A DNA stretch of 64,000 nt from Acidobacteriota bacterium (GCA_038040445.1 JBBPIG010000004.1:264093-328092), one strand, 5' to 3'; numbered from the stretch's first letter, positions 8,998-18,716 are shown. Notes: generated by a model not told the origin, from the sequence alone. Program-made: numbers and translations.

Positions 8998-10140
8998 TTA
9001 GAGCACGATTCCGAACATCACGCGAACACCCGCCAACTGCCCGTTTTCGCGCACAAGATTGAGAGACCCATCGATGCGGGCCGGGCCAACGGCGATGTCG
9101 GTTGCCGAGATCGTGATTGAAGTCCGCGTCGAATTCTTCTCGAACGTCCAAACGATCTTGCCGCCGCCGGCGAATTCGAGCTTGCCGTTAAAGGCGAAGT
9201 TGGATTGAACCTTCCCCTGGCTGGTCGTCTGTTCAAAGGCGAACCCGACCGAAAGTTTGACGCCTTTCTTATGAAGCGCGGTGAAGTTTCCGCGCAACGA
9301 GATCGACGAACTCGTGCCATCCCTCTTGGTGACTTTGAACTCGACATTGCCGCTGAAGTCCTTCTTGTCGATTTCGGCCTTGATCGTGAGCGTCGTCTGC
9401 TTGGAGAGCACGTCGCCGTTTTGCGACTTCTGCTGATCGAGTGTGTAAGAGATGACGAAATCGTCCGAGATCTTAACCAGCCCCATGAATTGGAGCCGGA
9501 ACTTCTGGCCCTTCTTGTCATACTCGTACATGAACTGATTGAGAGTGCGATTGATCGTGACGGATTTGGCCAATGCGAATTCGTCATCGGTCGCGTTCTC
9601 TCTCTTGTACTTGAAGATCAGCTTCAGCGGGTCGTTCTGATCTTGCTTCCACTCGCCGGCAAAGCCCAGGATGGATTCTTCGATGGTGCTCGACCCTTTA
9701 TCAAAGAAGTGATACATGAAGCGCCCGCGCAGATCCTGGATGAAGCCGTCTATGACCGAGACGACGCCGTTGATGGTGATGCTCAAGTCGTGCTTGTCGC
9801 TCAGATCCCACTCGCCGCGCAGAGTGAAGCTGAAAACGTTATTCTGGTCGGGCCGCACGACCAGCGTCGCGTTGTTGGTGGCGAAAAATGGCCGGTTGCC
9901 GGCCTTATGGAAATTGATGACCTCGGTATCGCCGACGTTGAGACAAAGTTGATTGTTCGAATTGAATTTCCAAATGACATCGTCGAAGACCACCGTGCCG
10001 CCGGCGTCTTTCTTGACGACGATCTTGCTGTTCTTGTCGGTATCCCATTTGCCGATTGCCTTCCCTGCCTGATTCTTGACAGGGCCAAGCACGTCCAAGT
10101 CAAACGTGTCTGTCCCTTTGGTTAGCGTGAAGCTTGCCAT
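8998..10140 (-). CDS. Beta-rich protein of unknown function, paired with an Omp85-type protein
   Basis: I do not recognise a named family. The 380 residues begin with MASFTLTKGTDTFDL and then show alternating short beta-strand patterns throughout (for example VFSFTLRGEWDLSD, LTIKAEIDKKDF, NVEFKVTKRDGTSS), with one cysteine and no signal peptide or membrane helix. The N-terminal phrase resembles openings of large surface or RTX-like beta proteins, a resemblance from memory only. It has a strong ribosome site (AAAGGAG). It lies 102 bp downstream of the Omp85-type gene on the same strand, separated by a small hairpin. A secreted or surface role as partner of that barrel is inference. Confidence 0.8.
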   Translation of the reverse strand: MASFTLTKGTDTFDLDVLGPVKNQAGKAIGKWDTDKNSKIVVKKDAGGTVVFDDVIWKFNSNNQLCLNVGDTEVINFHKAGNRPFFATNNATLVVRPDQNNVFSFTLRGEWDLSDKHDLSITINGVVSVIDGFIQDLRGRFMYHFFDKGSSTIEESILGFAGEWKQDQNDPLKLIFKYKRENATDDEFALAKSVTINRTLNQFMYEYDKKGQKFRLQFMGLVKISDDFVISYTLDQQKSQNGDVLSKQTTLTIKAEIDKKDFSGNVEFKVTKRDGTSSSISLRGNFTALHKKGVKLSVGFAFEQTTSQGKVQSNFAFNGKLEFAGGGKIVWTFEKNSTRTSITISATDIAVGPARIDGSLNLVRENGQLAGVRVMFGIVL

Positions 10141-10197
10141 CGTCTGCTCCTTTCGCCGTCGTCACGGCGCGGTTACGGTCGCAACGGTCCCGGTGCG

Positions 10198-10221
10198 CGA
10201 AGCGTCGCCGTCTACGCTTCG
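10198..10221. repeat. Short hairpin between the Omp85-type gene and its neighbour
   Basis: CGAAGCGT and ACGCTTCG form a perfect 8-bp stem with an 8-nt loop in the 102-bp spacer. It could modulate read-through or message stability. There is no T-run. Confidence 0.45.
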
Positions 10222-10242
10222 GCGGCTGGTGATCCGCTGCGA

Positions 10243-12954
10243 TCAAAAGGGATTTTCCAGCAGGTCAAACGAGAAATAGAAACGGCCATGTCCTTTGCCG
10301 CTGATGCCGTCGCCAATCCCATATGCCCAGTCAAGTCTGAGGGTCGCTTGTTTCGCATACTTGAATCTGATGCCTAAACCCGGACCGTAGCGCTTCCCGG
10401 CCGTGGAACTGAAGGTGCGGTAAACACCTCCGATATCGGAGAAAAAAGCCAGGGCGAGGCTGTCCCGCAACGTCTGTCTCAATTTCGTCTGCCCGCCAGT
10501 GGCCGGGTCGAAGTCGGGCGCCAACAAACCGCGAGCACGCAACCAGACTTCTGGCTGGACGCTCCAGAGGCGGCGTCCGAGAGCATCATCCTCCCGGAAC
10601 CCGCGCACCGTTTCGACGCCGCCGAACACGGGCAACTCAAAGACGGGCGTGCGGTCACTCGCCAGACTTACGCGCCCTTTCACATCGAACTCGAATAACT
10701 GGCTGGCCTCTCTATGAAAAACCCCGTTGAGGGTGATGACCGAGAACACCGGTTCCTGTTCGGCCGCGCCCAATCCGAGTTTCAAGCGCTGCGTCAATTC
10801 CAGAAAGCTCGGGCGGTCGGCACCGCGCTTATCAAGAAAGAACCGCGCTCCCATCTCGAGGGTCGTCAGGTTCAATTTATCAACGGTCTTCGTTTCTCTG
10901 ATCAACGCCACGGTCTGGCGCTTGGCTTCGGCCAACACATCGAATTGCGTGGACTCGGCCGGGGTCAGGATAGGTAAGACGGCGCGCAGCATCGCACCGG
11001 TCCGGCGCTCGTTGGTCATCAGCCCGCCGAATACCCGGTTGCGTTCATACAGGCTGGAACCTTCAACCTGCAGGAAGAGCGGACGTTGAAAAGCGCCGCC
11101 CGGTCCTGTGCCGAAGAAAGGCACGACACCGGAATAACTGATATTGCCGATCGCCGCGCCGTCGGCTCCGGCTTCAAATCCTGCGGTACCCGGCCCGGCT
11201 TTTAAGCACTTGTAGCCGCCCAGCCCGCGAATCCCCTGCCCCGGACGGTACTCCAAGCCGCCATAAAAGTAGTTGTTGTTTTGCGGGCAGACCTTGTACA
11301 GGGTCTGGTCTAAGAAGGCGTGCAGGCTGGGATGCTGCGGTTTCTTCGCTGCCTCCTCAGACTTCATCATCGTTAGATTGATAAAAGAGGCAAGCTTGTC
11401 TGCATCGTCCGTTGGTTGGCTCGGGACCGGTATGTAATCAATATCTTTGAGCGCGGCGCCGATGCGCTGCGCCGTAAAAGCGTTCAAGTGGATCAACGTG
11501 TCGCGCACTGGCAGCCGTTTGGAATCCTCTTGCTCATCCGGCTCTGGAGCTTTCTTCAACCCGATTGCGATCGAGCCCTCGGGATCGTCTGCTGCCGGGC
11601 GGCGCAGGTATTTCTGGCCACTGGCCGCCTGCTCATTCCTGGCAAATTCATAGAATTCTTTGCGCGACAAGGTGCGCTGTAACACTTGGAAAAGCTCTTC
11701 ATTGGCCACTTGGGGCAAGCGGATAAAGTCAATGCGCTGCCTCAGTACCTTGATCGTCTTCTTCTCATCCTGAATGTCGCTGACTTTGAATTTGGCTTGA
11801 TCGCCTTTGTCTGCATAAAAGTCTCTAAGCGCCGCCTCGATCTCTTCTTGTGACCAGGGGAGCCTTATCAGCCTGGCCTCCTCTAACGCTGCGATCACCC
11901 GCGCGGTTTCTTCTTCCGGAGCTACGGTGAAGGCCAGCGTATCGCCGGCCGTTCGCTCGGCCGCAACGATCGGGTCGTAGACTCTGTGGCAAAGCAGGCC
12001 GTCCTGGTATCGGGTATCGGGTATAGTGCCCTGCTCGAACAGTGAGAGTGCGCTTCTACCAAGCTTGGAAGCACCTTCTATGCTGATCAGTGCTAGAAAA
12101 GATACCCTCAAGGTGTCCGCGGTACCTTTAATGGTGAACGCTCGGTCTGGTTCTTCGTTGGCTTTCCAAAACTCCTCGAAAGCCTTTCTTACCGTCTGAT
12201 TCTCCAATACCGCATTGCGCCATTGATCGAACAGGCCGTCTTGTTTGAAAAAGGGTCCGAAACTGCCGTTGTGGTTGCGCAGTGTGGCTGTCATCTCCAG
12301 ACTGTTAATCGCGCTATTGAGGGCGTCGCTTAGCTCCTTCTTCTTCTTCGCCTTGTTGTAGTCGTCTATTGCTTCTTGAGGGCCATCAGCGGGCGGCTCT
12401 ACAGGCGCGGGCAGCGGCTCCTCAGGGAACAAATCAACGCGCGCCTCTTCGTCAAAAAAGCGCAATGCAGCGAGCGCCGCATTGAGCCGCTTCAACAACC
12501 GGCCAAGCAAGGCATTGTCGGCCGGAAGCAGCGTGCCGTCCGCGCTTCTATTGCACCTGAAATTCGCGCAAAACTTCTCCGTCAGTCGCAACTGCGCGTC
12601 AGCCGGGGCGACCAGCGGTTTGCCGTTTTTCAAAGTCAACTGTACAAACAACCGGCTCTGATCGGCCTGCTGCATCTCTGCCGGCGCGATTGTGCAGCCA
12701 GTTAGATCGGCGTGCGTCCCGGAATCATGAAAAGAGACGGCGTGTTTCCCTCGCAACGTTTGAGCCTCAGACGAGAAGGAGATGAGAGCAAGGAGAGCGT
12801 CAAGAAAGACAACAGTCAAAAACCTGCGCAACCATGGATTGCAGATCGAAGACGGTTTCGCTTTGCGCTTCAGAGTAGGAGTAGTTCTCGTAAAGGCAAA
12901 ATGGGCGCGGAGAATATTCCGACTTCTCTTTGGACTCATAAGGGGTCTTCCCAT
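10243..12954 (-). CDS. Omp85/two-partner-secretion-like outer-membrane barrel with a large unrecognised N-terminal region
   Basis: The protein has up to 903 residues. The C-terminal 350 or so look like an Omp85-type barrel: a VRGF motif (GGVETVRGFREDDALG) as in the conserved loop of BamA/FhaC, amphipathic strands, and a terminal phenylalanine (FSFDLLENPF). The 450 residues before it are rich in charged helices and match no POTRA array I can see. The annotated ATG puts a 41-residue basic stretch before the hydrophobic signal; a TTG at 12831 would give a textbook signal peptide (MRRFLTVVFLDALLALIS, cleavage after SSEA). It probably inserts in the outer membrane; its substrate may be the downstream beta-rich protein, but this is unproven. 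Confidence 0.75.
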   Translation of the reverse strand: MGRPLMSPKRSRNILRAHFAFTRTTPTLKRKAKPSSICNPWLRRFLTVVFLDALLALISFSSEAQTLRGKHAVSFHDSGTHADLTGCTIAPAEMQQADQSRLFVQLTLKNGKPLVAPADAQLRLTEKFCANFRCNRSADGTLLPADNALLGRLLKRLNAALAALRFFDEEARVDLFPEEPLPAPVEPPADGPQEAIDDYNKAKKKKELSDALNSAINSLEMTATLRNHNGSFGPFFKQDGLFDQWRNAVLENQTVRKAFEEFWKANEEPDRAFTIKGTADTLRVSFLALISIEGASKLGRSALSLFEQGTIPDTRYQDGLLCHRVYDPIVAAERTAGDTLAFTVAPEEETARVIAALEEARLIRLPWSQEEIEAALRDFYADKGDQAKFKVSDIQDEKKTIKVLRQRIDFIRLPQVANEELFQVLQRTLSRKEFYEFARNEQAASGQKYLRRPAADDPEGSIAIGLKKAPEPDEQEDSKRLPVRDTLIHLNAFTAQRIGAALKDIDYIPVPSQPTDDADKLASFINLTMMKSEEAAKKPQHPSLHAFLDQTLYKVCPQNNNYFYGGLEYRPGQGIRGLGGYKCLKAGPGTAGFEAGADGAAIGNISYSGVVPFFGTGPGGAFQRPLFLQVEGSSLYERNRVFGGLMTNERRTGAMLRAVLPILTPAESTQFDVLAEAKRQTVALIRETKTVDKLNLTTLEMGARFFLDKRGADRPSFLELTQRLKLGLGAAEQEPVFSVITLNGVFHREASQLFEFDVKGRVSLASDRTPVFELPVFGGVETVRGFREDDALGRRLWSVQPEVWLRARGLLAPDFDPATGGQTKLRQTLRDSLALAFFSDIGGVYRTFSSTAGKRYGPGLGIRFKYAKQATLRLDWAYGIGDGISGKGHGRFYFSFDLLENPF

Positions 12955-13366
12955 TGCCGACTCAAACGTCCGCGTCTTTCAGTGACCTGGAGTGAGGTTT
13001 TCAGCCCGGTTCACTTAGAAGTCTTCGTTCTTTCGCCTGGTCGGGGCCCTCAAAGCGGCGCTATCTTACGCCTTTCGCTCGCAGTGATCAAGCCGACACA
13101 ATGCTCCGAGTTATAGATGCTTACGGTTCGGAAATGTGCATATGTTGCATAGTGAGGCGGCATCAAGCAAAGGGTGTTAAGCAACTGCGATTCTTCTCCT
13201 TTTCTGAATCGGCTGCTGCTTTCGCTGCGGCTCTACACTCATATGAAAAGAAGGCAGAAGTATTACAAGGCGAAGTGATGTTGAGGTCAAGGATCGCCGA
13301 CACTCTATCGCCACAACTCGATTGAGCCAACCTGCTCAGCGTCCCGCGCCCGAACCTGTTTACGAC
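12955..13366. other. 412-bp intergenic region, no gene recognised
   Basis: It lies between the start of the Omp85-type gene and the end of the MFS gene. Open frames here have no ribosome sites or recognisable products. It presumably holds the promoter of the Omp85-type gene, but no consensus promoter was found. Confidence 0.5.
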
Positions 13367-14710
13367 TCACCTGCCACCGTGCGCGTTGTCTCCGGCAGGG
13401 GCAGCCACGAGAGACGATCGCCCGTAGCTCCGAATGCCGTAGAACAACAACGCCGCGACGAGAAGATAAATTACCGAGTTCGCGCTTATGCATGCGCCCA
13501 TGCCGAAGCGCCCGCTCGCCGCGCCGATCGCCACCGGCGCAACTCCGCCGCCAATCCAGCCCAGAGAGTTCATGAAGCCAACCGCCGACGCTCGGCGCTC
13601 GGGACGCACTACGTCGTGAAGCGAAGCCCAGATGTTCGCATCATAAAGCCCTTTGAAATATCCAAACCCGATCAACGCCACTATCACAACCGGCACCGAG
13701 AGCGTCCAGCCGGCCAGAAAGATGAACGGGACTCCAAGCGTCAGCCCAATCGCTTGAGTTAGCATCCGCCCGCCGCGGTTTCTTCTGACAAGCCTGTCCG
13801 CAAGCACGCCTCCGCTCAACACGCCGAGCACCGACGCAATCTGCAAATAGGCGGTTGCGCTTATGCCGGCCATCGCCAGGCTCAGGTTGAACTTGCGAAA
13901 GAGAAACGACGGCATCCAAGTCAGGAAGATCATCGCCACAAAATTCGCGCCGACGAACACCATAGTAAGGATTCGCACCATCGGGTTGGCTAATAGCTCT
14001 TTGATCGCCGCCAGAGCATTCTTCAGTGAACGCACGACCCGGTTGGCGAATGACTCCGCGACGAGCACAGCCGGCTGCGCCCGACTAGTCGCATTGGCGC
14101 CACGCAGTTCGGGGTCCTTCGAGGCGGGCTCAGTTGAATGGGCGCGAGCGGGCTCACGAAGCAAAGCAAGCAGCAGTACCCCGAGTAATATGCCCAACGA
14201 GCCAAACAGGTAGAAGCTAGAACGCCAGCCGTAATGCTGGCCGAGCACTCCAGCAACGCCCCCTCCGGCGATCGTCCCCGCGTAAACGCTTGACTGATGG
14301 ATCGACATCGCGCGCGACCTGGTCCCCGGACCGTGATAGTCGCTCAACAGAGACATAGACGCGGGAAAGTAAAATGCCTCGCCGAAGCCCTCCAGCGCGC
14401 GGAACAAGACCAGGTGTGAGTACTTTGTAGAGAGCGCGGTCGCAATGGTGATCAATGACCAGAAGACCAGCCCGCCAATGATGAGCGTCTTGCGGTTGCT
14501 ACGATCACCTATCAGCCCGGCAATTAGACCGAAAGCGGCGTACACCCACATGAACGACGCGCCGACGATGCCAAGCTGCACGTCGCTTAGATTCATTTCT
14601 GATTTGAGCAGTTCGAAGACTGAGAAAATCGCTTGCCGGTCCGCGTAGTTGAAAAAACACACGAACCAAAGCATGACGACGACCCACCATTTGTAGGTTC
14701 CTTCTGGCAT
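13367..14710 (-). CDS. MFS transporter (anion:cation symporter-like)
   Basis: The 447-residue protein has about twelve hydrophobic segments in two halves joined by a charged loop near residues 195-225. The opening WWVVVMLWFVCFFNYADRQ and the MFS motif A GLIGDRSNRKTLI (about residues 65-77) resemble the sugar-acid/organic-anion branch of the superfamily. It follows the sialidase-like gene on the same strand after a 101-bp spacer that contains a long inverted repeat. Uptake of the product of that enzyme is a reasonable inference, but the substrate is not visible in the sequence. Confidence 0.9.
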   Translation of the reverse strand: MPEGTYKWWVVVMLWFVCFFNYADRQAIFSVFELLKSEMNLSDVQLGIVGASFMWVYAAFGLIAGLIGDRSNRKTLIIGGLVFWSLITIATALSTKYSHLVLFRALEGFGEAFYFPASMSLLSDYHGPGTRSRAMSIHQSSVYAGTIAGGGVAGVLGQHYGWRSSFYLFGSLGILLGVLLLALLREPARAHSTEPASKDPELRGANATSRAQPAVLVAESFANRVVRSLKNALAAIKELLANPMVRILTMVFVGANFVAMIFLTWMPSFLFRKFNLSLAMAGISATAYLQIASVLGVLSGGVLADRLVRRNRGGRMLTQAIGLTLGVPFIFLAGWTLSVPVVIVALIGFGYFKGLYDANIWASLHDVVRPERRASAVGFMNSLGWIGGGVAPVAIGAASGRFGMGACISANSVIYLLVAALLFYGIRSYGRSSLVAAPAGDNAHGGR

Positions 14711-14739
14711 TGCGTTCGCGGGGCGCTGTCAGTTGATTT

Positions 14740-14808
14740 TCTGCGTTCCTCTGCGTCCTCCGCGGTTCGATCCGGATTTTAACCGTAGAGGACGCAGGGG
14801 AACGCAGA
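14740..14808. repeat. Long inverted repeat between MFS and sialidase-like genes
   Basis: Two 28-bp arms (14740-14767 and 14781-14808) are complementary with a few mismatches around a 13-nt loop. The words are built on CTGCGT and CCTCTGCG. It could form a strong RNA hairpin between two co-directional genes. Confidence 0.8.
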
Positions 14809-14811
14809 GGA

Positions 14812-15885
14812 TCATCCGGGCCAGCGACCGTCGGGCATTTCTCGCAACACCAGCTTCCGCGGATCGATCACAACGTGTTTGATTCGCTCGCGGTGCCACG
14901 TGTAGGTAACGTGCACCAATCCGTCGGCGCTCTGTATTACCGCCGGGTACGAGTACTCGCCGGGTTGGTCCTCCAATATCAGAGCCGCCTTCCAGGTCTC
15001 ACCGTCCGATGAAACGGCGACGTTGAGCGGGCTGCGAGCCTTCTCGGTGTGGTTGTACACAAGCAAAGCGCGTGCGTCCTTGAGCATCACCGCATCGATG
15101 CCCGCGCTCGGATTCGGCAGCGTCGTAGACTTCATCTCGCTCCAGGTTTTTCCACTGTCACTGGACCAGCTCTCGGTGATTTTGCCCTGCCGGCTGCGAC
15201 AAAGAATCTGGATGCCGCCCGAGCGATAAGCCACGACCGCCGGCTGGATGGCGCCGAACTGAGTCCGGTCGTTCAGCGGTTCGCTCTTGCGCCAGGTTGC
15301 GCCCAGGTCGCTCGTGTATTCCATGTGAACGCGCCAGCCCGCGTGCTCGGTGCTGGAGCCGGACAAGATCGAGCCGTCCAGCAATTGAATCGGTTTGTTC
15401 TTGATAGGGCCGAGAATACCGTCGGGCAGCCGCCGCGGCTTCGACCAGCTAGCGCCGCCGTCGGTAGAAGTAGTCAGCATGCCCCACCACTCGCTTGGGC
15501 TCGGTCCCACTTTGTAGAAGAGCAATAGAGGTCCGCGCGCGGGCTGAAACAGAACAGGGTTCCAGCAAGGGTAACGTTCGCCGGTTGGTTGAACGCCGTT
15601 AGCAACCTCAGCAACCTTCGACCATCCGTTCTTATCGTGCCGGGAGACCCAGATTCCAACGTCGGGACTCCTCTCGCGCGTGCCTCCGAACCAGGCGGCA
15701 ACCAGGCCGGCTCTTGACTCGGCTATGGTTGACGCGTGACACGACGGGAAGGGCGCTTGTTCGAAGATGAACTCCGACTTGACGATGGCATCACGCACAG
15801 GGGGTGCACTGATGTATCTGGCCTCGAGCAAAATGCCCTGCGGGGCTACAACAAGCGCAAGAACCGCACAATTGAAGTGGCGCAT
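14812..15885 (-). CDS. Secreted sialidase-like (BNR/Asp-box) protein
   Basis: The 357-residue protein begins with a hydrophobic signal-like segment (CAVLALVVAPQG). It carries Asp-box type turns of the sialidase propeller, for example STDGGASWSKPRR near residue 142, SDLGATWRKSE, SSDSGKTWSEM and SSDGETWKAAL, and an early FPSCHASTIAES region typical of the exo-sialidase-like family. Members are six-bladed propellers, many of them sialidases, but others have unknown glycan specificity. The arginine triad cannot be assigned with confidence by eye. The MFS gene downstream suggests glycan breakdown and import, which is inference. Confidence 0.85.
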   Translation of the reverse strand: MRHFNCAVLALVVAPQGILLEARYISAPPVRDAIVKSEFIFEQAPFPSCHASTIAESRAGLVAAWFGGTRERSPDVGIWVSRHDKNGWSKVAEVANGVQPTGERYPCWNPVLFQPARGPLLLFYKVGPSPSEWWGMLTTSTDGGASWSKPRRLPDGILGPIKNKPIQLLDGSILSGSSTEHAGWRVHMEYTSDLGATWRKSEPLNDRTQFGAIQPAVVAYRSGGIQILCRSRQGKITESWSSDSGKTWSEMKSTTLPNPSAGIDAVMLKDARALLVYNHTEKARSPLNVAVSSDGETWKAALILEDQPGEYSYPAVIQSADGLVHVTYTWHRERIKHVVIDPRKLVLREMPDGRWPG

Positions 15886-16103
15886 ACTCCTCCCATCACC
15901 CGGAAGACGAAATCACAAAGAACACTGCTTACTGTCGAAGAGCGGCAGCGGTATGTTTACTAGAAGCCATTTGTCGCCTTGTCCGACGAGCGACATAGTA
16001 TCAGATATACCCGACGACAGACTGAGATTCTCGGCTTATGCGCGGACCGGATCGTCAAGGATGAATTGTGGCTGCGTATGCTAAGATTGCCGCGAGGAAT
16101 TCT

Positions 16104-16685
16104 ATGAGCGTGCCGAAGAAACTTCAGCGCCTGAGCGTCGCCGAGTATCTCGAGGCTGAGAAGGAAAGCCCTGTGCGCCACGAGTACGTCGACGGCCAGA
16201 TCTATGCAATGGCGGGCGCAAGCGACCGGCATAACCGCATCGCGATCAATCTGACCGGCAGGCTCGATGACAAACTGGGCGATGGGCCCTGCGAAGTGTT
16301 CATGGCCGATATGAAGGTTTGGGTCAACGAGACTGTCTACTATTATCCCGATGTCGTGGTTGCGTGCGACGGTCCCGGCGCAGATGAGTACTACCGAAAA
16401 CAACCACGACTCATCATAGAGGTCAGCTCGCCCAGCACCGAACGCATTGACAGGTCTGAGAAGCTGCTAGCGTACAAGCAGGTGAAGAGTCTGAAAGAGT
16501 ACGTGATCGTCTCCCAGGACCGCGTGCGCATCGAGGTGTTCCGCCGCGGGCGAGGTGACCGCTGGAACTGGGAGGTACTCACCGAACTCAGTGATGAGCT
16601 GCATCTCGAGTCGATCGGGCTCACCCTCACCGTCGGTCAAGTCTACCGCCGCGTAAAGTTTCCACAACGCACCCGCCGCAGGTAG
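16104..16685 (+). CDS. Uma2-family PD-(D/E)XK nuclease-like protein
   Basis: From the ATG at 16104 the product is 193 residues and starts MSVPKKLQRLSVAEYLE. It has the Uma2 features HEYVDGQIYAMAGAS near residue 30, a YYPDVVVAC strand with the catalytic Asp, PRLIIEVSSPST with the Glu, and a following Lys in LLAYKQVKSLKEYVIV. These proteins (DUF820) adopt a restriction-endonuclease fold; their biological role is unsettled, and they are often multi-copy and mobile-looking. An upstream ATG in frame at 16068 would add 12 residues, but the family begins near the later start. A second member lies at 42134. Confidence 0.88.
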   Translation: MSVPKKLQRLSVAEYLEAEKESPVRHEYVDGQIYAMAGASDRHNRIAINLTGRLDDKLGDGPCEVFMADMKVWVNETVYYYPDVVVACDGPGADEYYRKQPRLIIEVSSPSTERIDRSEKLLAYKQVKSLKEYVIVSQDRVRIEVFRRGRGDRWNWEVLTELSDELHLESIGLTLTVGQVYRRVKFPQRTRRR

Positions 16686-16727
16686 AAACTCAACGCGCGT
16701 CAACCTAAGGGAACAAGTGGAGCGAGC

Positions 16728-17696
16728 GTGGCTAAGGCAGCTTCAATAGAAGAACAACTAGCTGAAGTTACCAGGCTCAGCAAGCTGCCGGACTCACCCG
16801 AAGTTCGCGAGCAATTTCGGAAGCATCTTGCGAGCAAGGTCAGTCTCGTCGTCGCCAAGGCCGCGGAGATCGTCGCTCATATCGAGGACCACGAGTTAGT
16901 TCCCGATCTCATCGCGGCCTTTCATCGCTTTATGCTGAACGCGGTGAAAACTGACAAGGGCTGCGCCGCTAAGAGCGCCGTCGTCAAAGCGCTGCTTGCC
17001 GCCAATTGCGATGACGAAGAGATTTTTCTAACCGGCATCCGGCACGTGCAACTCGAACCAACCTGGGGTGGGCGCGCCGACACAGCCGCGCCGTTGAGAG
17101 CGCTGTGCGCTCTCGGTTTGGTCCAAGTAGGTTCCACGGACGCGATGAATGAACTGGCGGCGCTGCTCGCCGACTCCGAGGCCGATGCCCGCATAGGCGC
17201 GGCACGTGCGCTCGGACATTGCGGACCCTCCGCGGCGCCGCTTCTGAGATTCAAGGTGCTCACGGGCGACGCCGAGCCGGCAGTGATTGCCGAGTGCTTT
17301 AATGGGTTGATGGCTCTTTCGGCGAGCGCTTCGTTCGAGTTCGTCGCCAGGTTTGTCGATCAACATTACCCCTCGCTTTACGAGCATGCCGCGCTCGCAC
17401 TTTCGGAGTCACGGCTGCCTGAGGTCTTCGAGGTGTTGAAGTCGAAGTGGACCGCTACGTTCGACCGCGAGTTCAAGCAAACTCTACTGCTTCCAATAGC
17501 GCTTACGAGATCTGAAGCAGCGCGTGACTTCCTGATATCGGTTTTGGAATCGGGCGACGACCGGCTGGCTACGGCTGCAATCGCTACGCTGGGCATCTAC
17601 CGCGAGGACGTGACCATGCGAAAACGAGCAGAGGAGGCCATCGGCGGCCCTAACAAAGATCAATTGTTAGCTGCGTTGCGTCGCGTGTTCGAATGA
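16728..17696 (+). CDS. HEAT-repeat protein
   Basis: The 322-residue protein starts at a GTG with AAGGGAAC about 20 bp upstream. It consists of repeated helical pairs typical of HEAT/PBS-lyase-like repeats, for example VQVGSTDAMNELAALLADS and ADARIGAARALGHCGPSAA at about residues 127-167. No catalytic motif or signal peptide is seen. Such proteins are scaffolds, and the partner is unknown. It starts 43 bp after the Uma2 gene and may be co-transcribed. The last 15 codons also occur in a diverged copy at 18934-18981, so a second paralogue once existed nearby. Confidence 0.85.
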   Translation: MAKAASIEEQLAEVTRLSKLPDSPEVREQFRKHLASKVSLVVAKAAEIVAHIEDHELVPDLIAAFHRFMLNAVKTDKGCAAKSAVVKALLAANCDDEEIFLTGIRHVQLEPTWGGRADTAAPLRALCALGLVQVGSTDAMNELAALLADSEADARIGAARALGHCGPSAAPLLRFKVLTGDAEPAVIAECFNGLMALSASASFEFVARFVDQHYPSLYEHAALALSESRLPEVFEVLKSKWTATFDREFKQTLLLPIALTRSEAARDFLISVLESGDDRLATAAIATLGIYREDVTMRKRAEEAIGGPNKDQLLAALRRVFE

Positions 17697-17942
17697 CTTG
17701 GAGTGCCGGCTAAGCGTTGAGCCTCGCGTTGGCGCAGGAAGACCGGGTGTTGAGAGCTAACGGGCTGAGAGGTAAGGCTGCAGAAGCACAACCCCGCAGA
17801 TGAGCACCCGTGAACCGTCAGCGCCGCCGACGATCATGCGTGTCGGATTGAAGTTAGTGGGGTGAGGTTACCCCACTATCTATCTTTTGAAGTCAGTTGG
17901 TCTGGCAGATTTCAGAGAATCTGACTACCAGCCCTGCGGTGG

Positions 17943-18527
17943 CTACTTGCTAAGGTAGACGACCAGCTTGGTGTCCTCCGACTTTGACAACGCCAGGATT
18001 CGCACGGTCGATACGTGCCGGCCGTCGGCGAAGTCCAGCAGTTTGTAGATTCCGCTGCCGTGCGTCTTCTCATTGAAATCCACGACCTGCACGTTGCCGT
18101 TGTTGAAGGTGACCTCGGCGAAGTTGAGTTCAGCGTTGCCGATGATCTCGAGGTATAGCGCGTCGCCCCTGCCATCGACGCCGAAGTTTGTATCCACCCA
18201 GCCTTCATCTTTTTCGATGGTCTCGCTGTCCTGCCACACGAACCGCTCGCGGGCTGGTAGCGTAACCACCGCCGCCGTCCATGCCACCGCAGTCAAGAAC
18301 AACAGCGGGGCCGCCACCACTACTGCCCTTCGCGCGGGCCTTACCAGTACTGTGACAGGCAGCGCCCGGCGGATGGGATGCCCAGGTCGAACGACGATCG
18401 TAGTGCGATGGGGCCGCGTGCGGACCACCACCCGGCGGCGGCGCTGGGCCATCGAGTCCTCGGGAACCAGCATTATGACGATGAAGGCAATACACAACGC
18501 GCTCGGGATCAGTTTTTTCATCTTCAA
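17943..18527 (-). CDS. Hypothetical secreted protein with Arg-rich segment
   Basis: I do not recognise the family. The 194 residues start with a signal peptide (LIPSALCIAFIVIMLVP, likely cut near SMA-Q). A very basic stretch (QRRRRVVVRTRPHRTT and on, residues about 28-68) and a hydrophobic segment near residues 72-92 follow. The C-terminal domain of about 95 residues has mixed strands (NAELNFAEVTFNNGNVQVVD, LLDFADGRHVSTVRILALS). The layout suggests an exported protein anchored by the second hydrophobic segment. The ATG has an AGGAG-type site upstream. The 246 bp between the HEAT gene and this gene show nothing convincing. Confidence 0.75.
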   Translation of the reverse strand: MKMKKLIPSALCIAFIVIMLVPEDSMAQRRRRVVVRTRPHRTTIVVRPGHPIRRALPVTVLVRPARRAVVVAAPLLFLTAVAWTAAVVTLPARERFVWQDSETIEKDEGWVDTNFGVDGRGDALYLEIIGNAELNFAEVTFNNGNVQVVDFNEKTHGSGIYKLLDFADGRHVSTVRILALSKSEDTKLVVYLSK

Positions 18528-18716
18528 CTCTCCTTTGAAGACTCCGGCGCTCGCAGCCGGAGGAAGTCACGCCGCACAGCGCCGGCCAATTACGACCTCT
18601 TGCCGGCGTGCGTGAAGGTTATCTGCTGGCGAAGGTAAGGGTATGCTTTCAGCCTTCTTCGCTTCTTGCGACTCTTCTTCGTATCCAGTGTCCGCATTCT
18701 CAACATCAGGCGGCTT

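Noticed and set aside
9205..10125. 306-codon open frame opposite the beta-rich protein
   Set aside because: The minus-strand gene has a strong ribosome site and a coherent beta pattern. The plus-strand product has neither.
13101..13325. 74-codon open frame in the gap upstream of the Omp85-type gene
   Set aside because: There is no ribosome site or similarity, and the codon choice is unlike the neighbours. It is treated as non-coding.
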